A stretch of 64,000 bases of DNA, from the NCBI RefSeq assembly GCF_014518425.1, contig NZ_JACVCU010000001.1, positions 62,001 through 126,000 on the forward strand. The letters are read 5' to 3'. This document shows positions 43,283 through 52,178 of the stretch, in pieces (position 1 is the first letter of the stretch; the number at the start of each line of letters is the position of its first letter). This DNA comes from Terrabacter sp. MAHUQ-38 (GTDB lineage Bacteria > Actinomycetota > Actinomycetes > Actinomycetales > Dermatophilaceae). The position numbers and the translations under genes are program-made. The notes beneath the pieces are model-generated. The model was not told the DNA's origin. It saw nothing but the letters and a program-made list of their open reading frames with translations, and did not search any database.

Positions 43283-44212
43283 TCAGCCCAGCGAGGCCTT
43301 CTTGAGAAACGCGTCGGCCACGTCTTCGGCGTCCTTCTTGTCGATGACGACCTCCTTGACCAGTCCGGCGAGGGTGGCCGTGTCGAGCTTGGCCGAGACG
43401 GCGTTGAGCGCCGCCGAGATGGTGTCGTTGACCTTCGACTTCGTGATGAGCGGAACGACGTTCTGCGCGGCGAAGAAGGACTTGGGGTCCTCGAGCGCGA
43501 CGAAGCCGTTAGCAGGGATGTTCGGGTCGGTCGTGAAGAGGTTGGCCGCCTGGACCTGGCCGTTCTTCAGCGCCTGGACGGTCAGTGGGCCACCCGCGTC
43601 GAGGGCCTTGAACTCCTTGAAGGTGAGGCCGTACACCTTCTTGAGCCCGGGCACGCCGGACTCGCGGGTCTTCCACTCCGGCGGGCCGCCGAGGACGATG
43701 TCCTTGGCGACCGGCGCGAGGTCGGCGATGGACGAGAGGGAGTACTTGGCCGCGGTCTCCTTCGTCACCACCACGGCGTCCTTGTCCTCTGCGGCGGACT
43801 TGTCGAGCACCGTGAGCGTCGCCGGCAGGGCCGCCTTCAGCTCCGCGTAGACGGCCTCGGAGTCGCTCGCCTTGGCAGCCTTGTTGAAGTACTGGTCCAG
43901 GACTCCGGTGTACTCGGGGACGAGGTCGATCGAGCCGTCCTGGAGCGCCGGGATGTACGTCTCGCGACTGCCGATGTTGGGCTTCGTCTCCACCGTGACG
44001 CCCTTGGCCTTGAGCGCCCCGGCGTAGATGTCCATGAGCAGCTCCGACTCCGGGAAGTTGGCGGAACCGACCACGACGGCGCCACCGGACCCTGCTGAGC
44101 CGGCCTTGGTGGGCGCGTCCAGCGGGCTTCCTCCGCCGCCGGAGCCGCAGGCGGTGAGGCCGGCCAGAGCCAGTGCCGAGACTGACACGAGAATCGCCTT
44201 GCTGTGCTTCAT
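43283..44212 (-). CDS. OpuCC/EgtU-type betaine substrate-binding lipoprotein
   Basis: The 309-residue lipoprotein has a signal peptide ending in the lipobox LTAC (Cys about 22) and a Gly/Ser tether. The binding domain has the OpuAC/OpuCC pattern: VVVGSANFPESELLMDIYAGAL (about 45-66), GSRETYIPALQDGSIDLVPEYTGVLDQYF and late TDPNIPANGFVALEDPK. The family binds glycine betaine, choline, carnitine and, in the EgtU branch, ergothioneine. It is the last gene of the IclR-led operon, 39 bases after the second permease. Confidence 0.9.
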   Translation of the reverse strand: MKHSKAILVSVSALALAGLTACGSGGGGSPLDAPTKAGSAGSGGAVVVGSANFPESELLMDIYAGALKAKGVTVETKPNIGSRETYIPALQDGSIDLVPEYTGVLDQYFNKAAKASDSEAVYAELKAALPATLTVLDKSAAEDKDAVVVTKETAAKYSLSSIADLAPVAKDIVLGGPPEWKTRESGVPGLKKVYGLTFKEFKALDAGGPLTVQALKNGQVQAANLFTTDPNIPANGFVALEDPKSFFAAQNVVPLITKSKVNDTISAALNAVSAKLDTATLAGLVKEVVIDKKDAEDVADAFLKKASLG

Positions 44213-44251
44213 AACCTTCTTCTCTTTCCTGTGGACGCTGACCGGACGGGA

Positions 44252-45007
44252 TCAGTTGACGGTGCCCACCGTGACGGTGGTGGTCGAGAGGGAGTCGTCG
44301 GTGGACCTCACCGCGGCGCGGTCGCGGCGGGTCCGGTGGCGGCCGGTGATGCCGCGCGAGACGACGAGTCGTTGGATGACGGCGACGACCAGGTCGATGG
44401 CCAGTGCAAGGGCGGCGACGAGGACAGCTCCAGCGGCCATCTGTGGGTAGTCACGAACCGAGAGCCCGTCGATGAGGAAGCGGCCGAGGCCGCCGAGGCC
44501 TGCCGTCGCCGCAATGGTCGCCGTGGCGACGACCTGGAGCAGGGCGGAGCGCAGGCCGGAGAAGATCAGCGGGAGGGCACACGGGATCTCGACCTTGAAG
44601 AGCACCTGGCTGCCCCGCATCCCCATCCCGCGGGCGGCATCCCGTGCGGCAGGGTCGACCTCGTCGATGCCGGCATACGTGCCGGCCAGCATCGGTGGGA
44701 TCGCGAGCACGATGAGGACGATGAGGCTCGGCAGGAGGAAGGCGAGGTCGCCGGAGAGGTTCGGCCCGAGCCACAGCACGATGAAGTAGAGCAGGCCGAG
44801 GGTCGGGATGGCGCGGGCGAAGCCCGAGATGTTGACGACCGCGAACCTGCCGCGGCCCGTGTGGCCGATCCACATGCCTGCCGGGATCGCGATGAGAGCG
44901 GCGATGCCGGTGGCGAGCAGGGCGTAGCCCACGTGCTCACCGAGCCGCTGGATGATGTCGTCGCGGTTGGCCGCTTCGCCGAGCCAGCTGACGATGTCGT
45001 TGATCAT
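44252..45007 (-). CDS. Betaine ABC transporter permease 2
   Basis: From the ATG at 45007 (four-base overlap with permease 1) the protein has 251 residues, with five or six membrane helices and the coupling segment EVDPAARDAARGMGMRGSQVLFKVEIPCALP (about 135-165, EAA-type motif). It pairs with the 45,004 permease in the importer. The C-terminal 30 residues are a charged cytoplasmic tail. Confidence 0.9.
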   Translation of the reverse strand: MINDIVSWLGEAANRDDIIQRLGEHVGYALLATGIAALIAIPAGMWIGHTGRGRFAVVNISGFARAIPTLGLLYFIVLWLGPNLSGDLAFLLPSLIVLIVLAIPPMLAGTYAGIDEVDPAARDAARGMGMRGSQVLFKVEIPCALPLIFSGLRSALLQVVATATIAATAGLGGLGRFLIDGLSVRDYPQMAAGAVLVAALALAIDLVVAVIQRLVVSRGITGRHRTRRDRAAVRSTDDSLSTTTVTVGTVN

Positions 45008-45648
45008 GAGGCCGTCCTCGCTCGGGTCCAGGGCGTGAGGAGGCGGGTCACGACGACGATGACGATGTCGAACACCAGCGACAGCACGCCACACGCGACG
45101 ATGCCGGTGATGATCGGCGGGAAGAAGTCGCGGTTGAAGCCGTCGGTGAAGAGGGAGCCGAGCTGCGCGACGCCGATGATGGCCGCGACGCTGACGATGC
45201 TGACGTTGCTCACGGCTGCGACCCGCAGACCCGCCGAGATGACCGGGACGGCCAGCGGCAGCTCGACCCCGAGCAGCCGCCGGATGGGCCGGTAACCCAT
45301 GGCGTTGGCGGCGAGCCGCACGTCGTCGGGGATCGCGCCGAGACCGTCGGCGACCGTGCGCACCAGCAGCGCCACCGTGTAGACCGTCATGGCGACGAGC
45401 ACGTTGACGGGGTCGAGGATCCGCGTCCCCAGGATGCCCGGAAGCAGGATGAAGACGGCCAGCGAGGGCAGCGTGTAGAGCAGTCCGGTGCCGACGATGA
45501 GTGGTGGGTAGGCCCAGGAGAAGCGACGCGCCAGCCAGCCCAGCGGCAGCGCGATGAGCAGTCCGATCAGGAGCGGGACGCCGGCGAGGTAGGCGTGCGT
45601 GACGAGCAGCTCCCAGACGTCATCGAGGTGCGAGGTGAACCAGTCCAT
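45004..45648 (-). CDS. Betaine ABC transporter permease 1
   Basis: The 214-residue protein has five or six predicted membrane helices and the EAA loop DDVRLAANAMGYRPIRRLLGVELPLA (about 110-135). It starts on the last base of the ATPase stop (TGATG) and overlaps the next permease by four bases, so the transporter subunits are coupled. Confidence 0.9.
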   Translation of the reverse strand: MDWFTSHLDDVWELLVTHAYLAGVPLLIGLLIALPLGWLARRFSWAYPPLIVGTGLLYTLPSLAVFILLPGILGTRILDPVNVLVAMTVYTVALLVRTVADGLGAIPDDVRLAANAMGYRPIRRLLGVELPLAVPVISAGLRVAAVSNVSIVSVAAIIGVAQLGSLFTDGFNRDFFPPIITGIVACGVLSLVFDIVIVVVTRLLTPWTRARTAS

Positions 45649-46790
45649 CAGTCGGCCTTCGACTCCGACACGACACCCACGCCCTCCGGGGTCGACACGC
45701 GTTGATGGCCCGCGCTCGCCTCGATGGGCTCGATCAGGTCTCGGGCGCGCACCGTGCCCACGAAGACGCCGTCGGGGCCGACGATGACACCGCGCCCGGA
45801 GGGCGCCGAGAGAGCGGCGTCGAGAGCCTGCCTCAGGGAACCGTCGGTCGGAGCCACCGTGCCGCCACGATGAAGGGCCTCGCGGTTCACCGGGCCGTCG
45901 AGGCGCTCACGCTCGACCCAGCCGAGCGGGTGGTCCTGCTCGTCGAGGACGAGGACCCACGGGTCAGCCGTGGCCGCCCTGGCATCTGACGGGTCCGCGC
46001 CGAGGCGGATCGTGGGCTCTGCCCTGGTCGGGAACGCCGCGCTGCGGAATCCCAGCGTGCGATAGCCCCGGTCGCGCCCGACGAAGTCAGCGACGAAGTC
46101 ATCCACGGGCCGGGCCAGCAGCTCCTCGGGGGCGGCGAGCTGCGCGAGCGTGCCACCGACCCGGAGGACGGCCACCTGGTCTCCGAGCTTGATCGCCTCG
46201 TCGATGTCGTGGGTGACGAAGACGATCGTCTTGCCGATCTCGCCCTGCAGCCGCAGGAACTCCTCCTGCAGCTGGTCGCGCACGATCGGGTCGACTGCGC
46301 TGAAGGGCTCGTCCATGAGCATCACCGGCGGGTCGGCGGCGAGGGCGCGCGCCACTCCGACGCGCTGCTGCTGACCTCCCGAGAGCTGGGAGGGGAATCG
46401 CTTGGCGAACGACTGGGGCAGCCCGACACGCTCCATCAGCTCGAGGGCCCGGCTGGTCGCCTTGGCTCGATCCCAGCCGAGCAGGAGGGGGACGGTCGCG
46501 ATGTTGGCGACGATGGTGCGGTGCGGGAAGAGTCCGGCGTGCTGGATGACGTAGCCGATCCCACGGCGCAGCTCGGCGCTGTCGATGGTGGACGTGTCAC
46601 GGTCGTCGACCAGGATGCGGCCGCCAGTCGGCTCGATCATCCGGTTGATCATGCGCAAGGACGTGGTCTTGCCACATCCCGACGGGCCGACGAGCACCGT
46701 GATCTTGCCCGTGGGGGCCGTCAGGCTGAGCTCGTTGACGGCAATGGTGCCGTCGGGATACTCCTTCGTCACTGACTCGAACCGGATCAT
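45648..46790 (-). CDS. Betaine ABC transporter ATP-binding protein (OpuCA/ProV type)
   Basis: The 380-residue ATPase has Walker A GPSGCGKTT (about 34-42), the signature LSGGQQQRVG (about 141-150), Walker B PPVMLMDEPFSAVDP (about 161-175) and the switch histidine in FVTHDIDEA. A C-terminal region with CBS-like strands (GVIVGPDGVFVGTVRARDLIE, about 330-350) matches osmolyte transporters that sense ionic strength. Its start overlaps the iclR stop by four bases. Confidence 0.93.
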   Translation of the reverse strand: MIRFESVTKEYPDGTIAVNELSLTAPTGKITVLVGPSGCGKTTSLRMINRMIEPTGGRILVDDRDTSTIDSAELRRGIGYVIQHAGLFPHRTIVANIATVPLLLGWDRAKATSRALELMERVGLPQSFAKRFPSQLSGGQQQRVGVARALAADPPVMLMDEPFSAVDPIVRDQLQEEFLRLQGEIGKTIVFVTHDIDEAIKLGDQVAVLRVGGTLAQLAAPEELLARPVDDFVADFVGRDRGYRTLGFRSAAFPTRAEPTIRLGADPSDARAATADPWVLVLDEQDHPLGWVERERLDGPVNREALHRGGTVAPTDGSLRQALDAALSAPSGRGVIVGPDGVFVGTVRARDLIEPIEASAGHQRVSTPEGVGVVSESKAD

Positions 46791-47545
46791 CGGCTCGTCA
46801 CCTCATTCGTGTGGTGGGTCGGGAACAGGGTTCGCGCGATCGTTCGAGCCTCCACGGCGACGGCAACTCCGACGTCACGGGTTCGTTCTGGGTCAAGACG
46901 ATACGAGGGGCCGACGACATTCAGGGCCCCAGCGATGCCACCCATCCACGCGATGGGGGCGGCAATGGCCGTGACGTCCTCCTCGACCTTCGAACGCACC
47001 ACCACGTAGCCGCATTCCGGCGTGCGGCCCTGGAGTGCCGCGCCGATGGCCGTGCCGTCCACGGGCACGGTGCGTCCGACCCAGCCGGCATGTCGGATCG
47101 AGAACGTCCCCTCGGCCATCGCGATGTACACGGCCTCGTCAGGTCGTCCGGCGATGCCGAGGTACGCGGACTCGCCACACTGCGCGCTCAGGCGCTGCAG
47201 GGCCGGCTCGGCAACCTTGACCATCTGGTTGCGCCCGAGGGCGTAGGCCCCGAAACGGAAGGAGAGGGAACCGGGGTGGAAGTCGCCGCTCTCGTCGCGG
47301 CTGACGAAGTCGAGCCCCTCGAGCGTGCGCAGCAGGCGCAGGGCAGTCGTCGGCGACAACCCGACGGCCTTCGCGCAGGCCGACAGGCTGGTCGGGGCGG
47401 ACTCACAGACGTGGGCGAGGAGGGCGAGCGCACGTTCGACAGAACGCGTGGCGGCGGCTCCGGGAGCCGCCGCAGGCGCCGGACCGGGCGACGGCAGGGG
47501 ATGGCCCGCGGTTCGTATTGCGGTGGAGCGTGCTGGTCGTGTCAT
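46787..47545 (-). CDS. IclR-family transcriptional regulator
   Basis: The 252-residue protein has an N-terminal extension rich in Pro/Ala, then the winged helix-turn-helix (about 34-90; SVERALALLAHVCESAPTSLSACAKAVGLSPTTALRLLRTLEG) and the GAF-like effector domain (about 100-245). It leads the transporter operon and is divergent from the lyase. Two inverted repeats in the shared promoter region (47,594-47,662) are its likely binding sites. The inducer is probably the lyase substrate or product. Confidence 0.92.
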   Translation of the reverse strand: MTRPARSTAIRTAGHPLPSPGPAPAAAPGAAATRSVERALALLAHVCESAPTSLSACAKAVGLSPTTALRLLRTLEGLDFVSRDESGDFHPGSLSFRFGAYALGRNQMVKVAEPALQRLSAQCGESAYLGIAGRPDEAVYIAMAEGTFSIRHAGWVGRTVPVDGTAIGAALQGRTPECGYVVVRSKVEEDVTAIAAPIAWMGGIAGALNVVGPSYRLDPERTRDVGVAVAVEARTIARTLFPTHHTNEVTSR

Positions 47546-47593
47546 GGGTGACACCTCGTCGTGCGATCGAGTGGGGAAGCAGTCCGAGCGTTT

Positions 47594-47662
47594 CACTGTG
47601 CGGTATGTCTTTGCTGCACAGTGGCAGTCTGGCACACTGACCACAGGGCGCGACACCCTGTG
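47594..47662. promoter_or_regulatory. Two inverted repeats between iclR and the lyase gene
   Basis: CACTGTGC (47594-47601) pairs with GCACAGTG (47616-47623), and CACAGGG (47642-47648) pairs with CCCTGTG (47656-47662). Both are perfect. They lie in the divergent promoter region and are candidate IclR operators. Confidence 0.65.
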
Positions 47663-47699
47663 CCACGACAAATCTCAACCCGTGATCCGAGGACGGCGC

Positions 47700-49148
47700 A
47701 TGACCATCACCCTGACGGGGCAGCATCTGACGATCGGAGCCGTCGAGTCGCTGGGCCGGCAGGCAGACTTCGCCGTCGACCCGGAGGCAGCCTCGGCGGT
47801 GGAGCGGGCGGCTGACGCAGCAGCAGCGGCGGCCAGACAGCGTCCGGTCTACGGCCGGACGTCAGGGGTCGGCGCCAACCGCGACCAGACGAGCACCTCG
47901 TCCCAGCCGGGGCGCGCCCTGCTGCGCAGCCACGGCGCCGGGTGGGGCCAGCCGTTCCCGCCGGCGACGGTGCGCAGCGCACTCGGCATCCGGGTCAACC
48001 AGCTGCTGGCTGGGACGTCAGGCGCGAGCGGCGCCCTCCTTCGCGCGCTGGTCGACGCGACGAGAGCCGACGACGGGCACCTTCCCGTCGTCCACCGAAG
48101 GGGCGCGATCGGCACCGGCGACCTCACTGCACTGGCCGAGGTCGGACTCACTCTCCTCGGCGAGCGCCCCCGCGCCGATGGCACGTTGCAGACCCCCGTG
48201 TCCTTGGACGACGCCGACGCGCTCCCCCTCATGTCGAGCAGCGCCTTCACCCTCGCCGAGGCCGCGCTCGGTTGCCTCGAGCTCGGACGGCTCGCCGACG
48301 TCGCGATGTCCGTCTGTGCGCTCTCCTTCGTCGCGCTGCGCGGCAACTCCGAAGCGTTCGGGCCGGCGGTCGCCAGGGTCACGCCGTTCCCGGGCGCGGT
48401 AACCGCGGCCGCCACCGTCACCGGGCTCGTGCAGGCCAGTGCGGTCGAGCCCGCCCAGCTCCAGGACTTCTTCGGCCTGCGCACCTTCCCGCAGGTGCAC
48501 GGCCCGTTGCTCGACCAGATCGAAGAGCTCCGCCGCGTCGTCGAGGCACTCGTCAACAGCGGGAGCGAGAATCCGGCTGTCCTGCATCAGGATCCGCCGT
48601 CCGTCGCGCACCACGGCGGCTTCCACCAGGCGTACCTCGCACTCGCCGTCGACACCGCCCTGCTCGCCCTCGTCGGCTCGGCGCACACGGGCGCCTCTCG
48701 CATCGCCCACCTGTTGACCGACCCGGCGAGCGGTCTCCCGCGGTTCCTCGCCGGACCAGAGGCCGGTTCGTCGGGCCTGCTGATCCTCGAGTACGACGCC
48801 GCGTCGGCCATGGCTCTGCTCCGGGAAGCCGCGTCGGCGCCGCGTTCGATCCAATGGGTGTCGGTCTCGGCCGGTGTCGAGGACGGGGCGAGCCATGCCT
48901 CAGCGTCCACGGCGCGCCTCGCCGAGGCCGCAGACACGTATCGGCAGCTCATCGCCCTCGAGCTCGTCACCGCGGTCCGCGCCCTGGGCATCAGCGGCCG
49001 ACGTGTCGAGGGCGAGCTGTCCGATCTGCTGGCCCGGTGCACGGACCTCGCAGGAGAACCCGACGACCACGACCTCGCACCCACCGTGGCGGCTGCCGTC
49101 GGCATCGTCGAGCAGTGCGCTGGAGAGGCACCACTGCGGTTCAGCTGA
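47700..49148 (+). CDS. Histidine/aromatic amino-acid lyase-family protein lacking the MIO triad
   Basis: The ATG at 47700 follows GAGGA and gives 482 residues. The fold is that of HAL/PAL enzymes: YGRTSGVGAN (about 51-60, active-site tyrosine), VNQLLAGTSGASG and a loop near 130-145. Active enzymes form the MIO cofactor from Ala-Ser-Gly in GSVGASGDLAPL. Here the loop is RRGAIGTGDLTAL (T139-G140), one residue shorter and without Ala-Ser. Ergothionases in this superfamily also work without MIO because trimethylamine is a good leaving group. With a divergent betaine importer, a histidine-betaine lyase is the leading guess. Confidence 0.75.
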   Translation: MTITLTGQHLTIGAVESLGRQADFAVDPEAASAVERAADAAAAAARQRPVYGRTSGVGANRDQTSTSSQPGRALLRSHGAGWGQPFPPATVRSALGIRVNQLLAGTSGASGALLRALVDATRADDGHLPVVHRRGAIGTGDLTALAEVGLTLLGERPRADGTLQTPVSLDDADALPLMSSSAFTLAEAALGCLELGRLADVAMSVCALSFVALRGNSEAFGPAVARVTPFPGAVTAAATVTGLVQASAVEPAQLQDFFGLRTFPQVHGPLLDQIEELRRVVEALVNSGSENPAVLHQDPPSVAHHGGFHQAYLALAVDTALLALVGSAHTGASRIAHLLTDPASGLPRFLAGPEAGSSGLLILEYDAASAMALLREAASAPRSIQWVSVSAGVEDGASHASASTARLAEAADTYRQLIALELVTAVRALGISGRRVEGELSDLLARCTDLAGEPDDHDLAPTVAAAVGIVEQCAGEAPLRFS

Positions 49149-49164
49149 GGGCACAGCGAGGGTG

Positions 49165-49199
49165 GCCGACCAGTTCCCTTTGAGGGCAACCCGGTCGGC
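49165..49199. terminator. Hairpin between convergent lyase and hydrolase genes
   Basis: GCCGACC pairs with GGTCGGC, with further imperfect pairing toward the loop, between the two stop codons. Confidence 0.6.
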
Positions 49200-49217
49200 G
49201 GCATACGTCGTCGGGGG

Positions 49218-49958
49218 TCAGATCTCGATCGTGACGCCGCCGCCGTGCACGACCTGCGCCACGACGGCCCCGATCGGACCGGGCCGCGGCTCACCCGAGC
49301 CGCCGAGCTCGCTGGCGAACGTGGCTTGGACGAGGTCGGTCACGAGAGCCGTCCACAGCCGGGCGCGCACGAGCATCGCATGGTCACTGCGCGCGACGCG
49401 GACGAGTGAGGCGTCGAGCCCGTCGGCCTGCATCTGCTCCACGGCCCGCCGGGACCGCCCGAGCGAGCAGATGACGTCGCGGTCCCCGTGGATGAGAACC
49501 GTGCGCCGGCCGGGCCCTGGTCGCCGGTCGCGTGGCTCGACCCACGGCGCCAGGCCGATGACGAGTCGGACGTCGGGCTCGCCGCCCGTGAACATCGCGA
49601 CCCGTCCACCCATCGAGTGCCCCACGAGTGCGATCGGCACGCCCGGGTATGCCGTGCGCACCTGTGCCAGCGCCCACCGGGCGTCCTCCACGGGCATGGC
49701 CTCGGCATTCCAGCCCCGGACGCGGAACCGCAGGCGTGCCACGGCGATCGGGCCGGGCACCCTCGCCAGGGCACGAGCGAAGGGGACGAGACGGGCGACG
49801 TTGTGCGACCACACGCGGTTTGGCTCGTGCCCGTCGACGGCGCCGCCGTGCATGACGAGGGCGACGACCGTCGCGTCCGCGGGCCGCGCGTCCCAGAAGA
49901 GCGAGGCGAGCGGCATCTCGGAGGGCCTGCCTCCGGTGGGACCTTCCGAGGCCCTCAC
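49218..49958 (-). CDS. Alpha/beta hydrolase
   Basis: The 246-residue protein has [12 protein letters not shown] (oxyanion strand, about 32-43), the nucleophile elbow [14 protein letters not shown] (S about 113) and a late histidine in [11 protein letters not shown]. It resembles small esterases/lipase-like proteins; the substrate is unknown. Its start overlaps the dcd stop by four bases, so it is translated from the dcd message. Confidence 0.85.
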   Translation of the reverse strand: MRASEGPTGGRPSEMPLASLFWDARPADATVVALVMHGGAVDGHEPNRVWSHNVARLVPFARALARVPGPIAVARLRFRVRGWNAEAMPVEDARWALAQVRTAYPGVPIALVGHSMGGRVAMFTGGEPDVRLVIGLAPWVEPRDRRPGPGRRTVLIHGDRDVICSLGRSRRAVEQMQADGLDASLVRVARSDHAMLVRARLWTALVTDLVQATFASELGGSGEPRPGPIGAVVAQVVHGGGVTIEI

Positions 49959-50533
49959 ACCTGGGTGCGGTGGAAGTTCTTGAACGACCGGCTCGCCGTC
50001 GGCCCACGCTGGCCCTGGTAGTGCGAGCCGTATCCCGCTGAGCCATAAGGGCTCTCGGCGGGCGAGCTGAGCCGGAAGAAGCAGAGCTGGCCGATCTTCA
50101 TGCCCGGGTAGAGCATGATCGGCAGGGTGGCGACATTGGACAGCTCGAGCGTCACGTGACCGGAGAAACCGGGGTCGACGAAGCCGGCCGTCGCATGGGT
50201 GAGCAGGCCGAGGCGACCGAGGGAGCTCTTGCCCTCGACGCGCGCGGCGAGATCGTCGGGGAGGGTCACCGTCTCGAGTGTCGACCCGAGGACGAACTCA
50301 CCGGGGTGCAGGACGAAGACCTCCTCCTCGGGGCCGACCTCGACGAGCCGCGTCAGGTCGGGCTGCTCGGCCGCAGGGTCGATGTAGGGGTACTTGTGGT
50401 TGTCGAAGAGCCGGAAGAACTTGTCCAGCCGGACGTCGACGCTCGACGGCTGGACCATCTGCGGGTCCCACGGGTCGAGCACGACCCGCTCGGCAGCGAT
50501 CTCGGCCCGGATGTCCTTGTCGGAGAGCAGCAC
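49955..50533 (-). CDS. dcd: dCTP deaminase
   Basis: The 192-residue protein has the dUTPase-fold motifs: [12 protein letters not shown] (about 26-37), [33 protein letters not shown] (about 101-133) with the catalytic glutamate, and the C-terminal [14 protein letters not shown]. It deaminates dCTP, either to dUTP or, in actinobacterial bifunctional enzymes, directly to dUMP. It forms an operon with the hydrolase. Confidence 0.95.
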   Translation of the reverse strand: MLLSDKDIRAEIAAERVVLDPWDPQMVQPSSVDVRLDKFFRLFDNHKYPYIDPAAEQPDLTRLVEVGPEEEVFVLHPGEFVLGSTLETVTLPDDLAARVEGKSSLGRLGLLTHATAGFVDPGFSGHVTLELSNVATLPIMLYPGMKIGQLCFFRLSSPAESPYGSAGYGSHYQGQRGPTASRSFKNFHRTQV

Positions 50534-50613
50534 GGGTCGAGGCTATAACGCCCGTGCGGTTTCGCCCGGTCACTCCTGCCCTGCGGACGCTCTCGGCCAC
50601 CTATCGTCACTTC

Positions 50614-52134
50614 ATGAACCCCTCTGCGAACGGCTCACCACGCCCCGACGACGACCTGCTGGTCGACTTCCAGAAGGTCGTCCGTCGTCTCCTGGAGGAC
50701 CTGCCCGGCCAGGACGGCACGGGTCCGCGGCTCGTCGACGTGCTCACCGAGCACCTCGGCACCGAGCCGCACCTGCTCGCCGTGGTCGGCCTGCCGGTGC
50801 CGCCGCACCGCCTCGTCGACGCCGACATCGCGCTGGCGGAGGTGTCGGCGGCCGACCCCGACGCCCGCGTCATCGGCATCGCGGGCGACGCGCGTCACCA
50901 CATGACTCTCGGCGACCTCGTGCACATGCGCCATGGCCACGGCGTGCCGGTCGGCCAGGTGGACTACGACCGGATGGCCACCGGACCGGGCAAGGAGGAC
51001 CGGCGGCAGGTCGTGACGTCCGGTGTCCGGTTGTTCCGTTTCGGCGGGGTGCCCGTCGCCGTGCGGCAGCAGGGCGTGAACCCGCAGTTCGGGCGCGAGG
51101 CGGGCACGATCGAGGTCGTCACGGCGGACCGTGACGTCTCGGACGCGCTCCTCGCGCGGGTCCAGGAGTTGATGGACGAGCGCAGCGTCATCAGGGGCCA
51201 GGTCGTGACGTTCGCCGGCAACCCGTACGGCCCCGGCATGGCGGGCCTGACGTTCCTCGAGCGGCCCGACGTCGACGCCGCCGCCGTCGTGCTGCCCCAT
51301 GGCGTGCTCGACCGCGTCGCGCACCACGTCATCGGGATGGGCGAGCAGCGCGAGGCGCTCCGCAACCACGGGCAGCACCTCAAGCGAGGGGTGCTGCTCT
51401 ACGGCCCGCCCGGCACGGGCAAGACCCACACGGTGCGCTACCTGCTGTCGGCCTCACCGGGCACGACGGCCGTGCTGCTCAGCGGCGGGTCGCTGCGGTA
51501 CATCCACGACGCCGCCAAGGTCGCCCGAGCGCACCAGCCGGCGATCGTCGTGCTCGAGGACTGCGACCTCGTCGCCGAGGACCGGTCGTTCGGGATGGGG
51601 GCCTCGCCGCTGCTCTTCGAGGTGCTCGACGCGCTCGACGGCCTCGATGCGGACGCCGATGTCGCGTTCGTCCTGACGACGAACCGCGTCGCCGACCTCG
51701 AGATCGCCCTGTCGCAGCGTCCCGGCCGGGTCGACCTCGCCGCCGAGATCCCGCTGCCCGGCGCCGACGGCCGGCGTGAGCTGCTCCGGCTCTACGGTGG
51801 GCACCTCTTCGGCGCCGAGGCCATCTCGGCCGCGGCCGCGCGGGCCGAGGGCACGACGGCGTCGTTCGCGAAGGAGCTCGTGCGCCGGGCCGTGCTCGCC
51901 GCCGCCCTCGCCGACGAGCCGCCCTCGGACGACCACCTCGGCGTCGCGCTCGACGAGCTGCTCTCGGACACGCACCGGCTGACGCGCAGCCTCCTCGGGG
52001 TGGGCTCGGGCGATGACCCGCTCGGCGCCCTCGGCGCACCCATGGGTATGCCGCCGCGCGGTATGTCGCGGCCCGGCCGGTCCGTCGGGTGGTTCGGCTA
52101 CTCACCCGACGGAGGGATCACCTCGTCCGGCTGA
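50614..52134 (+). CDS. AAA-family ATPase
   Basis: From the ATG at 50614 the protein has 506 residues. The AAA core holds Walker A LLYGPPGTGKTHTVRYLL (about 260-277), Walker B IVVLEDCDLVAEDR (about 310-323), sensor 1 FVLTTNRVADLE and the arginine finger region QRPGRVDLAAEIPLP. The first 200 residues are a separate alpha/beta domain (VVGLPVPPHRLVDADIALAEV). The substrate is unknown. The Gly/Met/Pro-rich C-terminus may contact partners. It diverges from dcd. Confidence 0.88.
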   Translation: MNPSANGSPRPDDDLLVDFQKVVRRLLEDLPGQDGTGPRLVDVLTEHLGTEPHLLAVVGLPVPPHRLVDADIALAEVSAADPDARVIGIAGDARHHMTLGDLVHMRHGHGVPVGQVDYDRMATGPGKEDRRQVVTSGVRLFRFGGVPVAVRQQGVNPQFGREAGTIEVVTADRDVSDALLARVQELMDERSVIRGQVVTFAGNPYGPGMAGLTFLERPDVDAAAVVLPHGVLDRVAHHVIGMGEQREALRNHGQHLKRGVLLYGPPGTGKTHTVRYLLSASPGTTAVLLSGGSLRYIHDAAKVARAHQPAIVVLEDCDLVAEDRSFGMGASPLLFEVLDALDGLDADADVAFVLTTNRVADLEIALSQRPGRVDLAAEIPLPGADGRRELLRLYGGHLFGAEAISAAAARAEGTTASFAKELVRRAVLAAALADEPPSDDHLGVALDELLSDTHRLTRSLLGVGSGDDPLGALGAPMGMPPRGMSRPGRSVGWFGYSPDGGITSSG

Positions 52135-52144
52135 CGGGCCACAC

Positions 52145-52165
52145 GGCATACGGCATACGGCATAC
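52145..52165 (+). repeat. Tandem GGCATAC heptamer, three copies
   Basis: Three exact 7-base units (52145, 52152, 52159) lie between the convergent ATPase and lactonase genes. The same heptamer recurs singly through the backbone part of the window. Confidence 0.85.
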
Positions 52166-52178
52166 GGCAGCGGTGGGC

